A stretch of 39,460 nucleotides of DNA from Phycisphaerae bacterium (lineage in GTDB: Bacteria; Planctomycetota; Phycisphaerae; UBA1845; JAFGLZ01), in NCBI GenBank assembly GCA_016927755.1, contig JAFGLZ010000009.1:1-39460 (forward strand), in the 5' to 3' direction. How positions within the stretch are numbered: position 1 is the stretch's first letter; each line of letters opens with the position of its first letter. The notes beneath the pieces are model-generated. The model did not search any database. It was not told where the DNA came from and was given only the letters and a program-made list of their open reading frames with translations. This document shows, piece by piece, positions 23,705-31,983 of the stretch. Made by a program: the position numbers and the translations under genes.

Positions 23705-26700
23705 CTAGTTTCCCGGTCCGGTCCAGCCGTACACGCGGTCTTCGTCTGCGATGAGGAGGGTGTGGTCGCCGAAGTAGGCGCGTCGCGCGGAGGTGTAGTG
23801 GCCGAGGTCGACCCAGCCTCCGTCGGCGGGGATGAGTCCGCTGTCGTTTCGGCGGTCGTAGAAGTAGGCCATGAAGCGCCGGCCCGGCATGTCGGGGCGC
23901 TCGCCGAGGAGTTCGCTGACGGCCACGACGAAGGGCCGGCCGATGCAGCATCGGCTGAGGTTCGGCGATCGATCCGTGGCGCCGCGCCAGAGGACATCGA
24001 GCGTTCGGGCGTCAAGGGCGACGACCTCATCGAGGCTGAGGACGAAGACGTGGTCTCGGGTCGCCATGGGGATGTCGGTCATGACGGCGGCGCGGGACAG
24101 GACGGGGGACTCTGCGAGGATCTCGCCGGTGGCGAGGGAGCGTCGGACGAGGCTCTGTCCGTTGTGGGTCAGGTAGACGCCCTCGGGGCCCGTGGCGGTG
24201 ACGGCGCGAAGGTTGTGCGCGGTTTCGGAGATCTTCCAGGCGAACTCGCCCGTGTAGGGATCGACCGCGTAGAGGGATCGACCGGTGGCGGCCACGAGGA
24301 GGCCCTCCGGTGACATCGAGGTCCAGACGGACCGGCCGTGGGTGCTGGTGTCGATCTGGCGGATCTGCCGCCCGGTCTCGGCGTCGAGGACGTGGACGAA
24401 GGATTTGGATTCGTGGGGGATGTTGGCCTCGTAGACGAAGAATTCCTCGTCGGCCATGGGGCGGCGCTCTGGCTTGACGGGCAGGCGGACGCGCCAGAGG
24501 ACCTGGCCTCGATCGGCGTCGACGCAGATCGTCTGTCCGTCCTGTAGCACGGCGAAGACGCGGTCCTCGGTCATGGTCCACGTCTCGAACCGGGCCAGCA
24601 CCTCGGGGTCGAGCTCGGGGCGATCGGCGTCGGCGGGTCGGGCCTCGATGGACCAGGCGACCTTTCCCGAGTCGATGCTCACGCCGAGGATCTGCCGATT
24701 CGAGATCAGGATCAGCATTCGTTCGGTCATGCCCAGGAGGCTCGGGTGTCCCTCACAGGCCAGGGGGGTCGTCCACTTCGCACGAAAGCCCGGCATCTCG
24801 AAGAGCTGGACCTGCGAGCCGAAGTAGACGGCACAGAGATCCCAACGGGTCGTGCGGAGCTCGGGGTAGATCGGCGGGAGGATCGTCACGCGTCCGGGGA
24901 ACTCTCGCGACCATCGGGCGCTGAGGGGGAGCGAGGACTTCGGCAGCGGCGGGCCGTCGTCCTTGACCTCGGCCGTGAGCCGACGGTAGGCCTCGAAACC
25001 GATGGGCTGGCCGTCGCGATCGAACCGGTACTTGGGGAACATCCTGGCGCCCCGCGCCAACCAGCGTCCGGCGGCGGCGGAACGATTCGCTTGCAGATAG
25101 GCCTCGGCGATCCGGCGGATGATGGCGGGCTCGTCCTCTTTCTTGCCGCCGCGCTGGAGGAGCTGGAGGTAGGCCCGGACGGCCTCGGCATACTGGCCGC
25201 GCTGCTGCTGCAGTTCGGCCTTGGCGAGGAGTCCCTGCCGAGCGGCTTCGGAGTTGGGGAAGCCCTCGACGACGCGACGGATCATCTCGATGTCCTTCTG
25301 CTCGACGCCCATTTCGAGCATTGATTGCGCCCGCTTCTCGAACGAGGCGTAGACGCCCCGCCCGTAGCGGGAGAGGATGGAGGCGATCTGCTTCTCGGCC
25401 CACTGTCCGGCGGGCCAGGTGTCGTCGACGTCGCGCGGCTTGGTCGTTCGGACCCTGAGGCCGCGGTCGCCTATGATCTGCTGATACTGCTCGATGGCTT
25501 GCTCGGGTCGGCTCAGGGCGAGCAGGACCTCGGCCAGACGGAGCCGGTAGATCACGTGGGCGTCCGGGTCGGGCGGGCACTCGGCCGCCTGGCTGTAGAG
25601 CTCCAGGGCCAGCGACTCGTCGGGCGGCTCGGACGCCATCGCGCGATCGCCGAATCCGATCAGGTCCTGGAAGATTCTGGCTTTGAGCTTCGGATCGCTG
25701 AGCTGGGCGAATCCGCCGGAGACCTCGACGGCCTGCTTCATGGCCGTAACGGCCTGCTTGCGCTCACCGACGCGGAAGGCGACCTCGGCCAGATCGAGCC
25801 ATCGCGAGGGGTCCTTGGGGTCGGCGTCGATGCGGTTTTGCAGGCGAGCGAATGCCTCGTCCTTGGGGACGTAGCCGGTGACCCGGTCGCTGCCGGCCAC
25901 GACGACGACCTCGGGCCTGACGAGGACGTTTCCGCCGACGGCGTCCTCGGGCCATGGGGACCAGGTGGGCTGTCCGCCGGCGATGGCGAAGCGGTAGAGG
26001 CCTTGCTTGAGTGGGAGATAGACGTGCGTCCGCGTGAGCTGTCCGCGTCCGAGCAGGTTCTCACCGAGCGACAGGGAGCGCGACCACCGGGGCTGACCGG
26101 CGTTCAGGTCCCAGGCCGTCAGCTCGCGCCCGGCGGTGTAGAGGACGTCGTCGACGACGCCGAGGATTTGCTCGAAGCGGTCGAGATCTCCGGCCTCGAT
26201 CCGGTGGACGATGTTTCCGTCGGCGCGATCTAGGATCATCAGGGAGTCGCTGTCCAGGGGGCCGCAGATGAGCTTGTCGCGCCAGCAGATGGGGGGACCG
26301 AAGCGCCAGGGCAGAAGGCTACGAGCGAAACGAGCGCCGGCCTGTTCGGCGGTCTCGTCCTTGTGATAGATCTGGAGCCAGCGGATGCCGCCGTCGTGGG
26401 CGCTGACGGCGGCGACAGCGCCCAGGTTGGTGCAGACGTAGACGATGCCCTCGCTGATCGCCGGGATCGCCAGGGTCCGCGGGCCCAGCCCGTAACTGAC
26501 GGAGGAAGCGCTGGCCAGGTGGCGCATCCATTCGAGTCGTCCGGTCCGAGCGTCCAGGCGGATGAGGTGGCATTCCTCGAAGCCGAATCGCTTACGCCGC
26601 CGTGCGACGGCGAACAGCTTGCCTTGATAGAAGAGTGGCGCGCCGTCCAGGACGGTCTCGGCGAGCTCGGCGGCCAGGTCGGTGAGCCTTCCACCCCACA

Positions 26701-27949
26701 GGGGCTTGCCGGAACTCGTGTCGAGGCAGACCAGCGCGCCGGCACCGCCGCTGGAAGGCACTCGACCGGTAACGTTCACCGGCTGGCCGAGGATGGCGTA
26801 GAGCCGCCCGTTGCTCAGCGTGCACGCGTTGACGGTCGCGGCGTGCTGGCGAGACATCGTCGCCCGCCCGCGGACCTCGCCGCGTTTGATGCCGAAGGGC
26901 TCCCACGCAGGCGAGCCGTCGGCGGCGCGGATCGCCCAGACGTGATCCTCGTCGGCGAGATAGACGTTCTCGCCGTCGCTCACGGGGACGAGCGACAGGT
27001 CATATCCGCCTCGCTCGGGCCAGTTCCCGCGCAGACCGCGCCTGTTTCGTTGATCGTCGTCTCGCACGGCGGTGCTGGGGTGGAAGCCCTGCTTCTCGGC
27101 GAATTCCCAGAAGGGCGCGCCGGGCTCCACGCCGTCGGCGGCGACGCGATCGCCCGCGACGCTTCCGCCGACGACGGGCCAGGAGAAGGCCTGTCTCGTG
27201 GCCAGGGGCGGGGCGCGTCCCGCGATCGCTTCCTGGATGACGTCGGTGAACTTGCGGGATTGTCCCGCCCACGTCATGACGCCGTCGGGATGCTCGGTAC
27301 GGATGCGCTCGAGCAGTTCTTGGGCCTTTTCGGATCGGCCGTCCCAGACGAAGGCGAGGCAGAGCTTGGTGAGGTATTCACCGGCGAAGTCCTTGCGGTC
27401 GGGGTGGTCGGCCAGGCATCGCTCGTAGAGACGGCGCGCGAGCGCAAACTCGCCCGATTCCATGGCGAGCCGGGCGGCGAGATCTGCGGCGGTGGCAGCC
27501 TGACGGGTGCAGTACAGGTCGTCGGTGAGACTCAACAGGGCGTCGAGGTCTCGTGAGGCACGGGCTTCGGCGAGGCGTTTCTCGGCCTCGGGGGCGAAGA
27601 GGAGTCGATAGGCGTCGAGGCCTTCGGGCGGCCAAGCGGCGATGCGGCGATTGGCGTATTCCGAAGGTCCCACGTACGCGCGAGGTGAGGTGCGGATGAG
27701 CTTGCCGGGGAACCGCTCGACAGCCTGCTGATAGGCCTGGGCCGCGTCGCGCCAACGTTTGTCGTCGGCGAGGCGGTCGGCGCGTCGCAAGGCGGCGCCG
27801 GCCTCGAAGCTGTCGGCGACGAAGACGCTCGGGGCGTCGTCGTTTGACTTGTCTGCCTCGGCGTCCGGCGGCAGGGGCTGAGCGAGGCCCGGCGTCGCCG
27901 CCGCGGCCACCAGCACCAGCCCAATGCCAAACCGACGTCGATACGTCAT
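23705..27949 (-). CDS. Giant secreted TPR and double PQQ-propeller protein
   Basis: This 1414-residue protein begins with a signal peptide (FGIGLVLVAAAATPGLA, about residues 7-23). The order is: TPR-like helices (about 50-240, e.g. WRDAAQAYQQAVERFPG), a first PQQ-type beta-propeller (about 315-690, blades such as GALVCLDTSSGKPLWGGRL), a middle TPR array (about 690-1000, QLLQRGGKKEDEP region), and a second propeller (about 1015-1414, ICVDADRGQVLWRVRL and YAVDPYTGEFAWKI). No quinone-binding residues are evident, so it is probably a scaffold rather than a dehydrogenase. Planctomycete genomes often carry such proteins but the role is unknown. The ATG at 27949 overlaps the mtnP stop (ATGA), showing translational coupling. 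Confidence 0.85.
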   Translation of the reverse strand: MTYRRRFGIGLVLVAAAATPGLAQPLPPDAEADKSNDDAPSVFVADSFEAGAALRRADRLADDKRWRDAAQAYQQAVERFPGKLIRTSPRAYVGPSEYANRRIAAWPPEGLDAYRLLFAPEAEKRLAEARASRDLDALLSLTDDLYCTRQAATAADLAARLAMESGEFALARRLYERCLADHPDRKDFAGEYLTKLCLAFVWDGRSEKAQELLERIRTEHPDGVMTWAGQSRKFTDVIQEAIAGRAPPLATRQAFSWPVVGGSVAGDRVAADGVEPGAPFWEFAEKQGFHPSTAVRDDDQRNRRGLRGNWPERGGYDLSLVPVSDGENVYLADEDHVWAIRAADGSPAWEPFGIKRGEVRGRATMSRQHAATVNACTLSNGRLYAILGQPVNVTGRVPSSGGAGALVCLDTSSGKPLWGGRLTDLAAELAETVLDGAPLFYQGKLFAVARRRKRFGFEECHLIRLDARTGRLEWMRHLASASSVSYGLGPRTLAIPAISEGIVYVCTNLGAVAAVSAHDGGIRWLQIYHKDETAEQAGARFARSLLPWRFGPPICWRDKLICGPLDSDSLMILDRADGNIVHRIEAGDLDRFEQILGVVDDVLYTAGRELTAWDLNAGQPRWSRSLSLGENLLGRGQLTRTHVYLPLKQGLYRFAIAGGQPTWSPWPEDAVGGNVLVRPEVVVVAGSDRVTGYVPKDEAFARLQNRIDADPKDPSRWLDLAEVAFRVGERKQAVTAMKQAVEVSGGFAQLSDPKLKARIFQDLIGFGDRAMASEPPDESLALELYSQAAECPPDPDAHVIYRLRLAEVLLALSRPEQAIEQYQQIIGDRGLRVRTTKPRDVDDTWPAGQWAEKQIASILSRYGRGVYASFEKRAQSMLEMGVEQKDIEMIRRVVEGFPNSEAARQGLLAKAELQQQRGQYAEAVRAYLQLLQRGGKKEDEPAIIRRIAEAYLQANRSAAAGRWLARGARMFPKYRFDRDGQPIGFEAYRRLTAEVKDDGPPLPKSSLPLSARWSREFPGRVTILPPIYPELRTTRWDLCAVYFGSQVQLFEMPGFRAKWTTPLACEGHPSLLGMTERMLILISNRQILGVSIDSGKVAWSIEARPADADRPELDPEVLARFETWTMTEDRVFAVLQDGQTICVDADRGQVLWRVRLPVKPERRPMADEEFFVYEANIPHESKSFVHVLDAETGRQIRQIDTSTHGRSVWTSMSPEGLLVAATGRSLYAVDPYTGEFAWKISETAHNLRAVTATGPEGVYLTHNGQSLVRRSLATGEILAESPVLSRAAVMTDIPMATRDHVFVLSLDEVVALDARTLDVLWRGATDRSPNLSRCCIGRPFVVAVSELLGERPDMPGRRFMAYFYDRRNDSGLIPADGGWVDLGHYTSARRAYFGDHTLLIADEDRVYGWTGPGN

Positions 27950-28836
27950 GGCGACTCGAAGTATCGCCCCACGATCGGCCGCAGGCGCTCGACCGCGGCG
28001 CGATCCACCTTGCTCTTGTCCGACCAGATCGCCAGCTCCAGGGCCTTGCGGCACTCGCAATCGCCGGGCGGGTTCTTGCCCAGGTGAGCCACGGCGGCGC
28101 GGATCAGCTCGATGGCGTTCTCTGTAGCCTTGTTCATGTTGCCGATGATCTCGGCGAGCAGGGCCTGCTTGGTCATGCCGGGCTCGTGCGGGCGCCAGCA
28201 GTCGTAGTCGGTCGGGAGGGCCACGAGGGCGTAGCACATCTCGGCCTCACGCGCCAGCTTCGCCTCGGGCATGCAGGTCATACCGATCAGATCGCCGCCC
28301 CACAGGCGGTGCATCTTGGACTCGGCCACGGTGGAGAATTGCGGGCCCTCCATGCAGACGTACGTGCCCTTGTCATGAACGTTCGCCTTGACGCGATCGG
28401 CCAGCCCGATCAGCACTTGCCGCAGGGGCTCGCAGAAGGGTTGGCTGAACTCGACGTGCGCGACCACGCCCTGGTCGAAGAACGTGCCGGCTCGCCGGAA
28501 GGTCTTGTCGATGACCTGATCGGGGATCATGAGATCGCCGGGATGGACGTCCTCCTTCAGGGAGCCGGTCGCCCCGCTGGCGATGACGTGCGTGACGCCC
28601 AGCTTCTTCATGGCGAAGATATTGGCGCGAAACGGCACCCAGGACGGGCCGATCGTGTGTCCAGGCCCGTGCCGGGACAGGAACGCGATGTCGACGCCGT
28701 CCGTGTGGGTCGTGGTGATGGGCCCGCTGGTGGCCCCGAAGGGGGTGTCGACGTTGTGCGTCTGGCCCTTGGTTTGCGCGCCGAGGGCGTCGCCCAGTCC
28801 CGATCCGCCGATGATGCCTACCCGAAAGTCGCTCAC
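27946..28836 (-). CDS. mtnP: S-methyl-5'-thioadenosine phosphorylase
   Basis: This 296-residue cytoplasmic enzyme is of the purine/MTA phosphorylase family II. It splits methylthioadenosine with phosphate into adenine and methylthioribose-1-phosphate, the first step of methionine salvage. Motifs seen are the phosphate-binding IIGGSGLGD (8-16), SRHGPGH (54-60), MEGPQFST (162-169) and MTCMPEAKLAREAE (186-199) followed by TDYDCW. The 'MPEAKLAREAE' and 'DYDCW' stretches favour MTA over inosine or guanosine. The start is GTG 28836 with GGAGG 6 bases upstream. It lies between the hydrolase gene (57 bases upstream) and the propeller gene (4-base overlap), as the middle gene of an operon. Other methionine-salvage genes are not in the window. 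Confidence 0.93.
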   Translation of the reverse strand: MSDFRVGIIGGSGLGDALGAQTKGQTHNVDTPFGATSGPITTTHTDGVDIAFLSRHGPGHTIGPSWVPFRANIFAMKKLGVTHVIASGATGSLKEDVHPGDLMIPDQVIDKTFRRAGTFFDQGVVAHVEFSQPFCEPLRQVLIGLADRVKANVHDKGTYVCMEGPQFSTVAESKMHRLWGGDLIGMTCMPEAKLAREAEMCYALVALPTDYDCWRPHEPGMTKQALLAEIIGNMNKATENAIELIRAAVAHLGKNPPGDCECRKALELAIWSDKSKVDRAAVERLRPIVGRYFESP

Positions 28837-28893
28837 TGTCTGCCTCCGCTCGAACCCATGACCGTCCTGGTGCAGCCGTGCTTCATTATAAGG

Positions 28894-29811
28894 TCAGTCG
28901 GGACGGGTTCCCACTTGGACGGGGGGCGAGGCCGGATCGATCATCCATCCCGCCAGGTGATCTCGCGCCAGGCCCGAGCCTGCCACGGTGAAGTGATCGC
29001 CGAGGTAGCCGCTTCGGACGAACTCGGTTCGATACGGCACGGTCATGAGGCGGTCGGCGAGATGGCCTTGCGGTCTGTTTCGGAAGCCGACCGTTCCGGC
29101 GGCGATCGCGTGCCGACGGTCGGCCGTCCCGAAGAGTAGCGGACCGATCCCATTGATCAGCCAATCGCCGCGGCTGTGCAGGGCGATCATCCGCCCGCTG
29201 ATGTGGCGCAGGGCGCTCGTGAGGTCGTAGTCGGGCCGGACGGTCGGCGCGAGCAGGATCGCCATGCGAACCGTCACGCCGTCGGGCAGGGACTCTAGTG
29301 CCACGAGCACGACGTAGGCGCCGGAGGAGTAGCCGATCAGGTCGACGGGGCGATCGGGATATCGCGTCTGGTAGTGCACGATCTTCTCGGCCAGGCGCCG
29401 GCCGCGACGCTGCATCAGACCTTGGCTCATCAGGGCCGGGATCGCCAGGAAGCCTCGCCATCCCGAGCACCAGCGGAACAGCTCGATGCCGGCGGTGACG
29501 CCGCCGGCCCTCAGTCCGCGGGCGACGCGGACGAAGCTCCACCGGATGCATAGCCACCGCGCGGCCTCGGCGAAGAAGACGATTCCGCGCTCGCGGAGCT
29601 CGGGCGAGGCATATCGGCGGCACTGGCGGCGCTCATGCAGCAGCCATAGAAGCCACCAGGCCACGGCGGCCGCAAGCGCCGCCCCTGGCCCCGCCCGGCG
29701 CGCGGAGATCGCCACCGCCCCCAGGCCGGCGGCAAGGATCAGTAAGCCGCGCAGCCGCGGGGCCAGCAGACTTCGTCGAACCGGCGAGATGGCTACTTCA
29801 TCCATGGTCAC
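28894..29811 (-). CDS. Membrane-anchored alpha/beta hydrolase
   Basis: This 305-residue protein has two hydrophobic stretches near the N-terminus (about 22-33 and 42-58). An alpha/beta-hydrolase region follows: the nucleophile elbow VDLIGYSSGAYVVL has Ser162 in G-Y-S-S-G, and ALHSRGDWLI and LGDHF supply plausible Asp and His triad residues. The substrate is unknown. The start GTG 29811 has GGAG 6 bases upstream; ATG 29805 (MDEVAISP) is an alternative. It is the first gene of the operon leading into mtnP and the propeller protein. It is divergent from the DUF115 gene, and the shared 264-base spacer (29812-30075) shows no clear promoter boxes. Confidence 0.72.
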   Translation of the reverse strand: MTMDEVAISPVRRSLLAPRLRGLLILAAGLGAVAISARRAGPGAALAAAVAWWLLWLLHERRQCRRYASPELRERGIVFFAEAARWLCIRWSFVRVARGLRAGGVTAGIELFRWCSGWRGFLAIPALMSQGLMQRRGRRLAEKIVHYQTRYPDRPVDLIGYSSGAYVVLVALESLPDGVTVRMAILLAPTVRPDYDLTSALRHISGRMIALHSRGDWLINGIGPLLFGTADRRHAIAAGTVGFRNRPQGHLADRLMTVPYRTEFVRSGYLGDHFTVAGSGLARDHLAGWMIDPASPPVQVGTRPD

Positions 29812-30075
29812 GCACTGCTCCGCAATCAACAGACACGGACGCTTGTATCAATTGGCAGGCGGGTTGCCAACCAGGGCGGGGCGTGTTTCGGCGGCAGTGC
29901 CAAGCCGCAGGGATCGTCGCCCGAGGAGACGCCACCGCGCGGGATGAATCACGCGGCTCGGGTTCTTGGCGAAGCGGTTGCGCCGTTGTTTGCAGATCGC
30001 GAGCGTCTTATGATGGCCGGCAGGCGAGGCGTCGCGGGTGGCTCTAGGGGTTTCGGTCGCGTGTCGACAGAGACG

Positions 30076-31983
30076 ATGACAGATTATTCGGTCTATCTAC
30101 GAAACATGGCTGGCCTTTGGCGGCATGACGCCCGGCTGGCGATGCAGATCGACGCGGTACCCGACGAGGCGATCCTGCCGACGGAGCCGTCGAAGTCGGG
30201 ACCGGGCACGCTCGCGATGGAGGCCTCGGACGGCAAGCGCGTCTGGCTCCACAGCCGGTACGACCCGCGGGCGGAGGCGGAGAAGTTCGTCGACGGCATC
30301 GACATGTCGGAGGCATTCTGCTTTGTCGTCGGGGGATTCGGGCTGGGCCACCATCTCAAGGCCTTGTACGAGCGTCTTCGGGGCGACGCCTTCATCATCG
30401 TCACGGAGCCGAACCTCGTTCTTATTCGGACCGCGCTGATGCACGTGGACCTGTCCGACTTGCTGAACAGCGGACGGTGCGTCATCCTGACGCAGGCCGA
30501 GACTTCGCACTTGCACGAGAAGCTTCAGCCGCACAACACGATGATGATGCTGGGCACGCAGATCGTCTCGCATCCGGCCTCGAACCGCATCGCGGGGGAG
30601 TTCCACGCGGCCTTACGAACGATGATCACGGACTACGCGAGCTACTGCCGCATGACGGTCATGACGCTCGTCGGCAACAGCCGGATCACAAATACGAACG
30701 TGGCGAACAATCTGCCGACGTACGTGGCGACGCCGCCGATCGACGTACTGCAGGGCCGATACGCGGGATATCCGGGGATCGTGGTCGCGGCCGGTCCGTC
30801 GCTCCATCGGAACATCGACCTGCTGGCCGAGCTGAGCGACCGCGCGGTCATCTGCACGGTTCAGAGCACGTACAAGACGCTGCTGCGACGGGACATCGCG
30901 CCCGACTTCGTCACGTCGCTCGACTTCCACGAGCAGTCTCGGAGGTTCTTCGAGGGCATCGAGGACTTCCGCGGCACGCACCTGGTGGCCGAGCCGAAGG
31001 CGACGTGGCACGTGATCGACACGTTCAAGGGGCCGGTGTCGCTCTTGTACAACGAGTTCGCGGAGAAGTGCCTGGGCAAGGACCTGGCGTATCGGGGGGG
31101 GTTGCCGGCGGGCACGACGGTGGCGCATCTGGCGTTCTATCTTGCGCAGTATCTGGGGTGCGATCCGATCATCTTCGTGGGCCAGGACCTGGCGTTCACG
31201 GACCATTCGTACTACGCGCCCGGCTCGCCGGCGCACGACGGCTGGCGAGGCGAGCTGAATCGCTTCAACGCGATGGAGACGAAGGAGTGGGAGAAGATCA
31301 TCCGGGCCCGCAAGGTGCTGAGGAAGGTTCCGGACGTCCACGGGCAGGAGATCTACACGGACGAGCAGATGTTCACGTATCTGCAGCAGTTTCAGAGCGA
31401 CTTCGCGAAGTGTCCGGCGCGGATCATCGACGCGACGGAGGGCGGGGCGGCCAAGGTGGGTGCCGAGAGCATGACGCTCGCCGAGGCGGCGGCGCGGTTC
31501 TGCACGCGGCCGATTCCGCGACAACTCGACGCTTACCGGGCCGAGGCGCCCGTGTTCGAGGCCGGGCGGCTTCCGCCGGCTCGGGCGCGCCTGGCGGCGC
31601 GCCGGGAGGAGCTGATCAAGTTCCGCGAACTGTGCCAGAAGACGATCGACCTGCTGCGAAAGCTGACGGACCTGGCGGACAAGCCCGGCGAGTTCAACCG
31701 CGTCGTGGCGCAGGTGGACGAGGTGCGAAGCCGCGTGCAACAGCACCAGACCGTCTATGAGATGGTCAGCGGGGTCAGTCAGATGGCGGAGCTGCGGCGG
31801 TTCACGGCCGATCGCAAGATCAAGGCCGACGATCCGTCGGGGCTGGATCGCGCCCGTCGCCAGCTCACGCGCGACGTCGACTTCATCGAGCACATGCTGG
31901 AAGGGTGCGACGCGCTCGACAAGATCCTGAGCGGCGCGATCGAGCGATTCGACCGGGCCATGGAGGCGCGGGGAGTGTCATGA
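30076..31983 (+). CDS. DUF115 / motility-accessory-factor-like protein
   Basis: This 635-residue soluble protein has the DUF115 (MptE-like / Maf) domain in its centre. Seen: GIVVAAGPSLHRNIDLL at about 234-250, the nucleotide-type glycine loop of the family, AVICTVQSTYKTLLRRDIAPDFVTSLDF, and PIIFVGQDLAFTD. In Campylobacter, Helicobacter, Clostridium and spirochetes, DUF115/Maf proteins transfer nonulosonic or related sugars to flagellin; the archaeal relative MptE is a pterin diphosphokinase. The C-terminal third is helical and charged. No flagellin gene is in view. The start is taken as ATG 30076 (MTDYSVYLRN); GTG 30061 and other upstream starts are possible. Its TGA overlaps the ATG of the next gene, so the two products are made together. 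Confidence 0.8.
   Translation: MTDYSVYLRNMAGLWRHDARLAMQIDAVPDEAILPTEPSKSGPGTLAMEASDGKRVWLHSRYDPRAEAEKFVDGIDMSEAFCFVVGGFGLGHHLKALYERLRGDAFIIVTEPNLVLIRTALMHVDLSDLLNSGRCVILTQAETSHLHEKLQPHNTMMMLGTQIVSHPASNRIAGEFHAALRTMITDYASYCRMTVMTLVGNSRITNTNVANNLPTYVATPPIDVLQGRYAGYPGIVVAAGPSLHRNIDLLAELSDRAVICTVQSTYKTLLRRDIAPDFVTSLDFHEQSRRFFEGIEDFRGTHLVAEPKATWHVIDTFKGPVSLLYNEFAEKCLGKDLAYRGGLPAGTTVAHLAFYLAQYLGCDPIIFVGQDLAFTDHSYYAPGSPAHDGWRGELNRFNAMETKEWEKIIRARKVLRKVPDVHGQEIYTDEQMFTYLQQFQSDFAKCPARIIDATEGGAAKVGAESMTLAEAAARFCTRPIPRQLDAYRAEAPVFEAGRLPPARARLAARREELIKFRELCQKTIDLLRKLTDLADKPGEFNRVVAQVDEVRSRVQQHQTVYEMVSGVSQMAELRRFTADRKIKADDPSGLDRARRQLTRDVDFIEHMLEGCDALDKILSGAIERFDRAMEARGVS

Noticed and set aside
26363..27556. 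A 397-residue open frame antisense to the propeller protein
   Set aside because: Same GC-driven shadow; the sense strand has clear propeller and TPR repeats.
29944..30075. Earlier start for the DUF115 gene at 29944
   Set aside because: The extra 44 residues are not typical of the family and have no good Shine-Dalgarno; ATG 30076 was preferred, though GTG 30061 remains possible.
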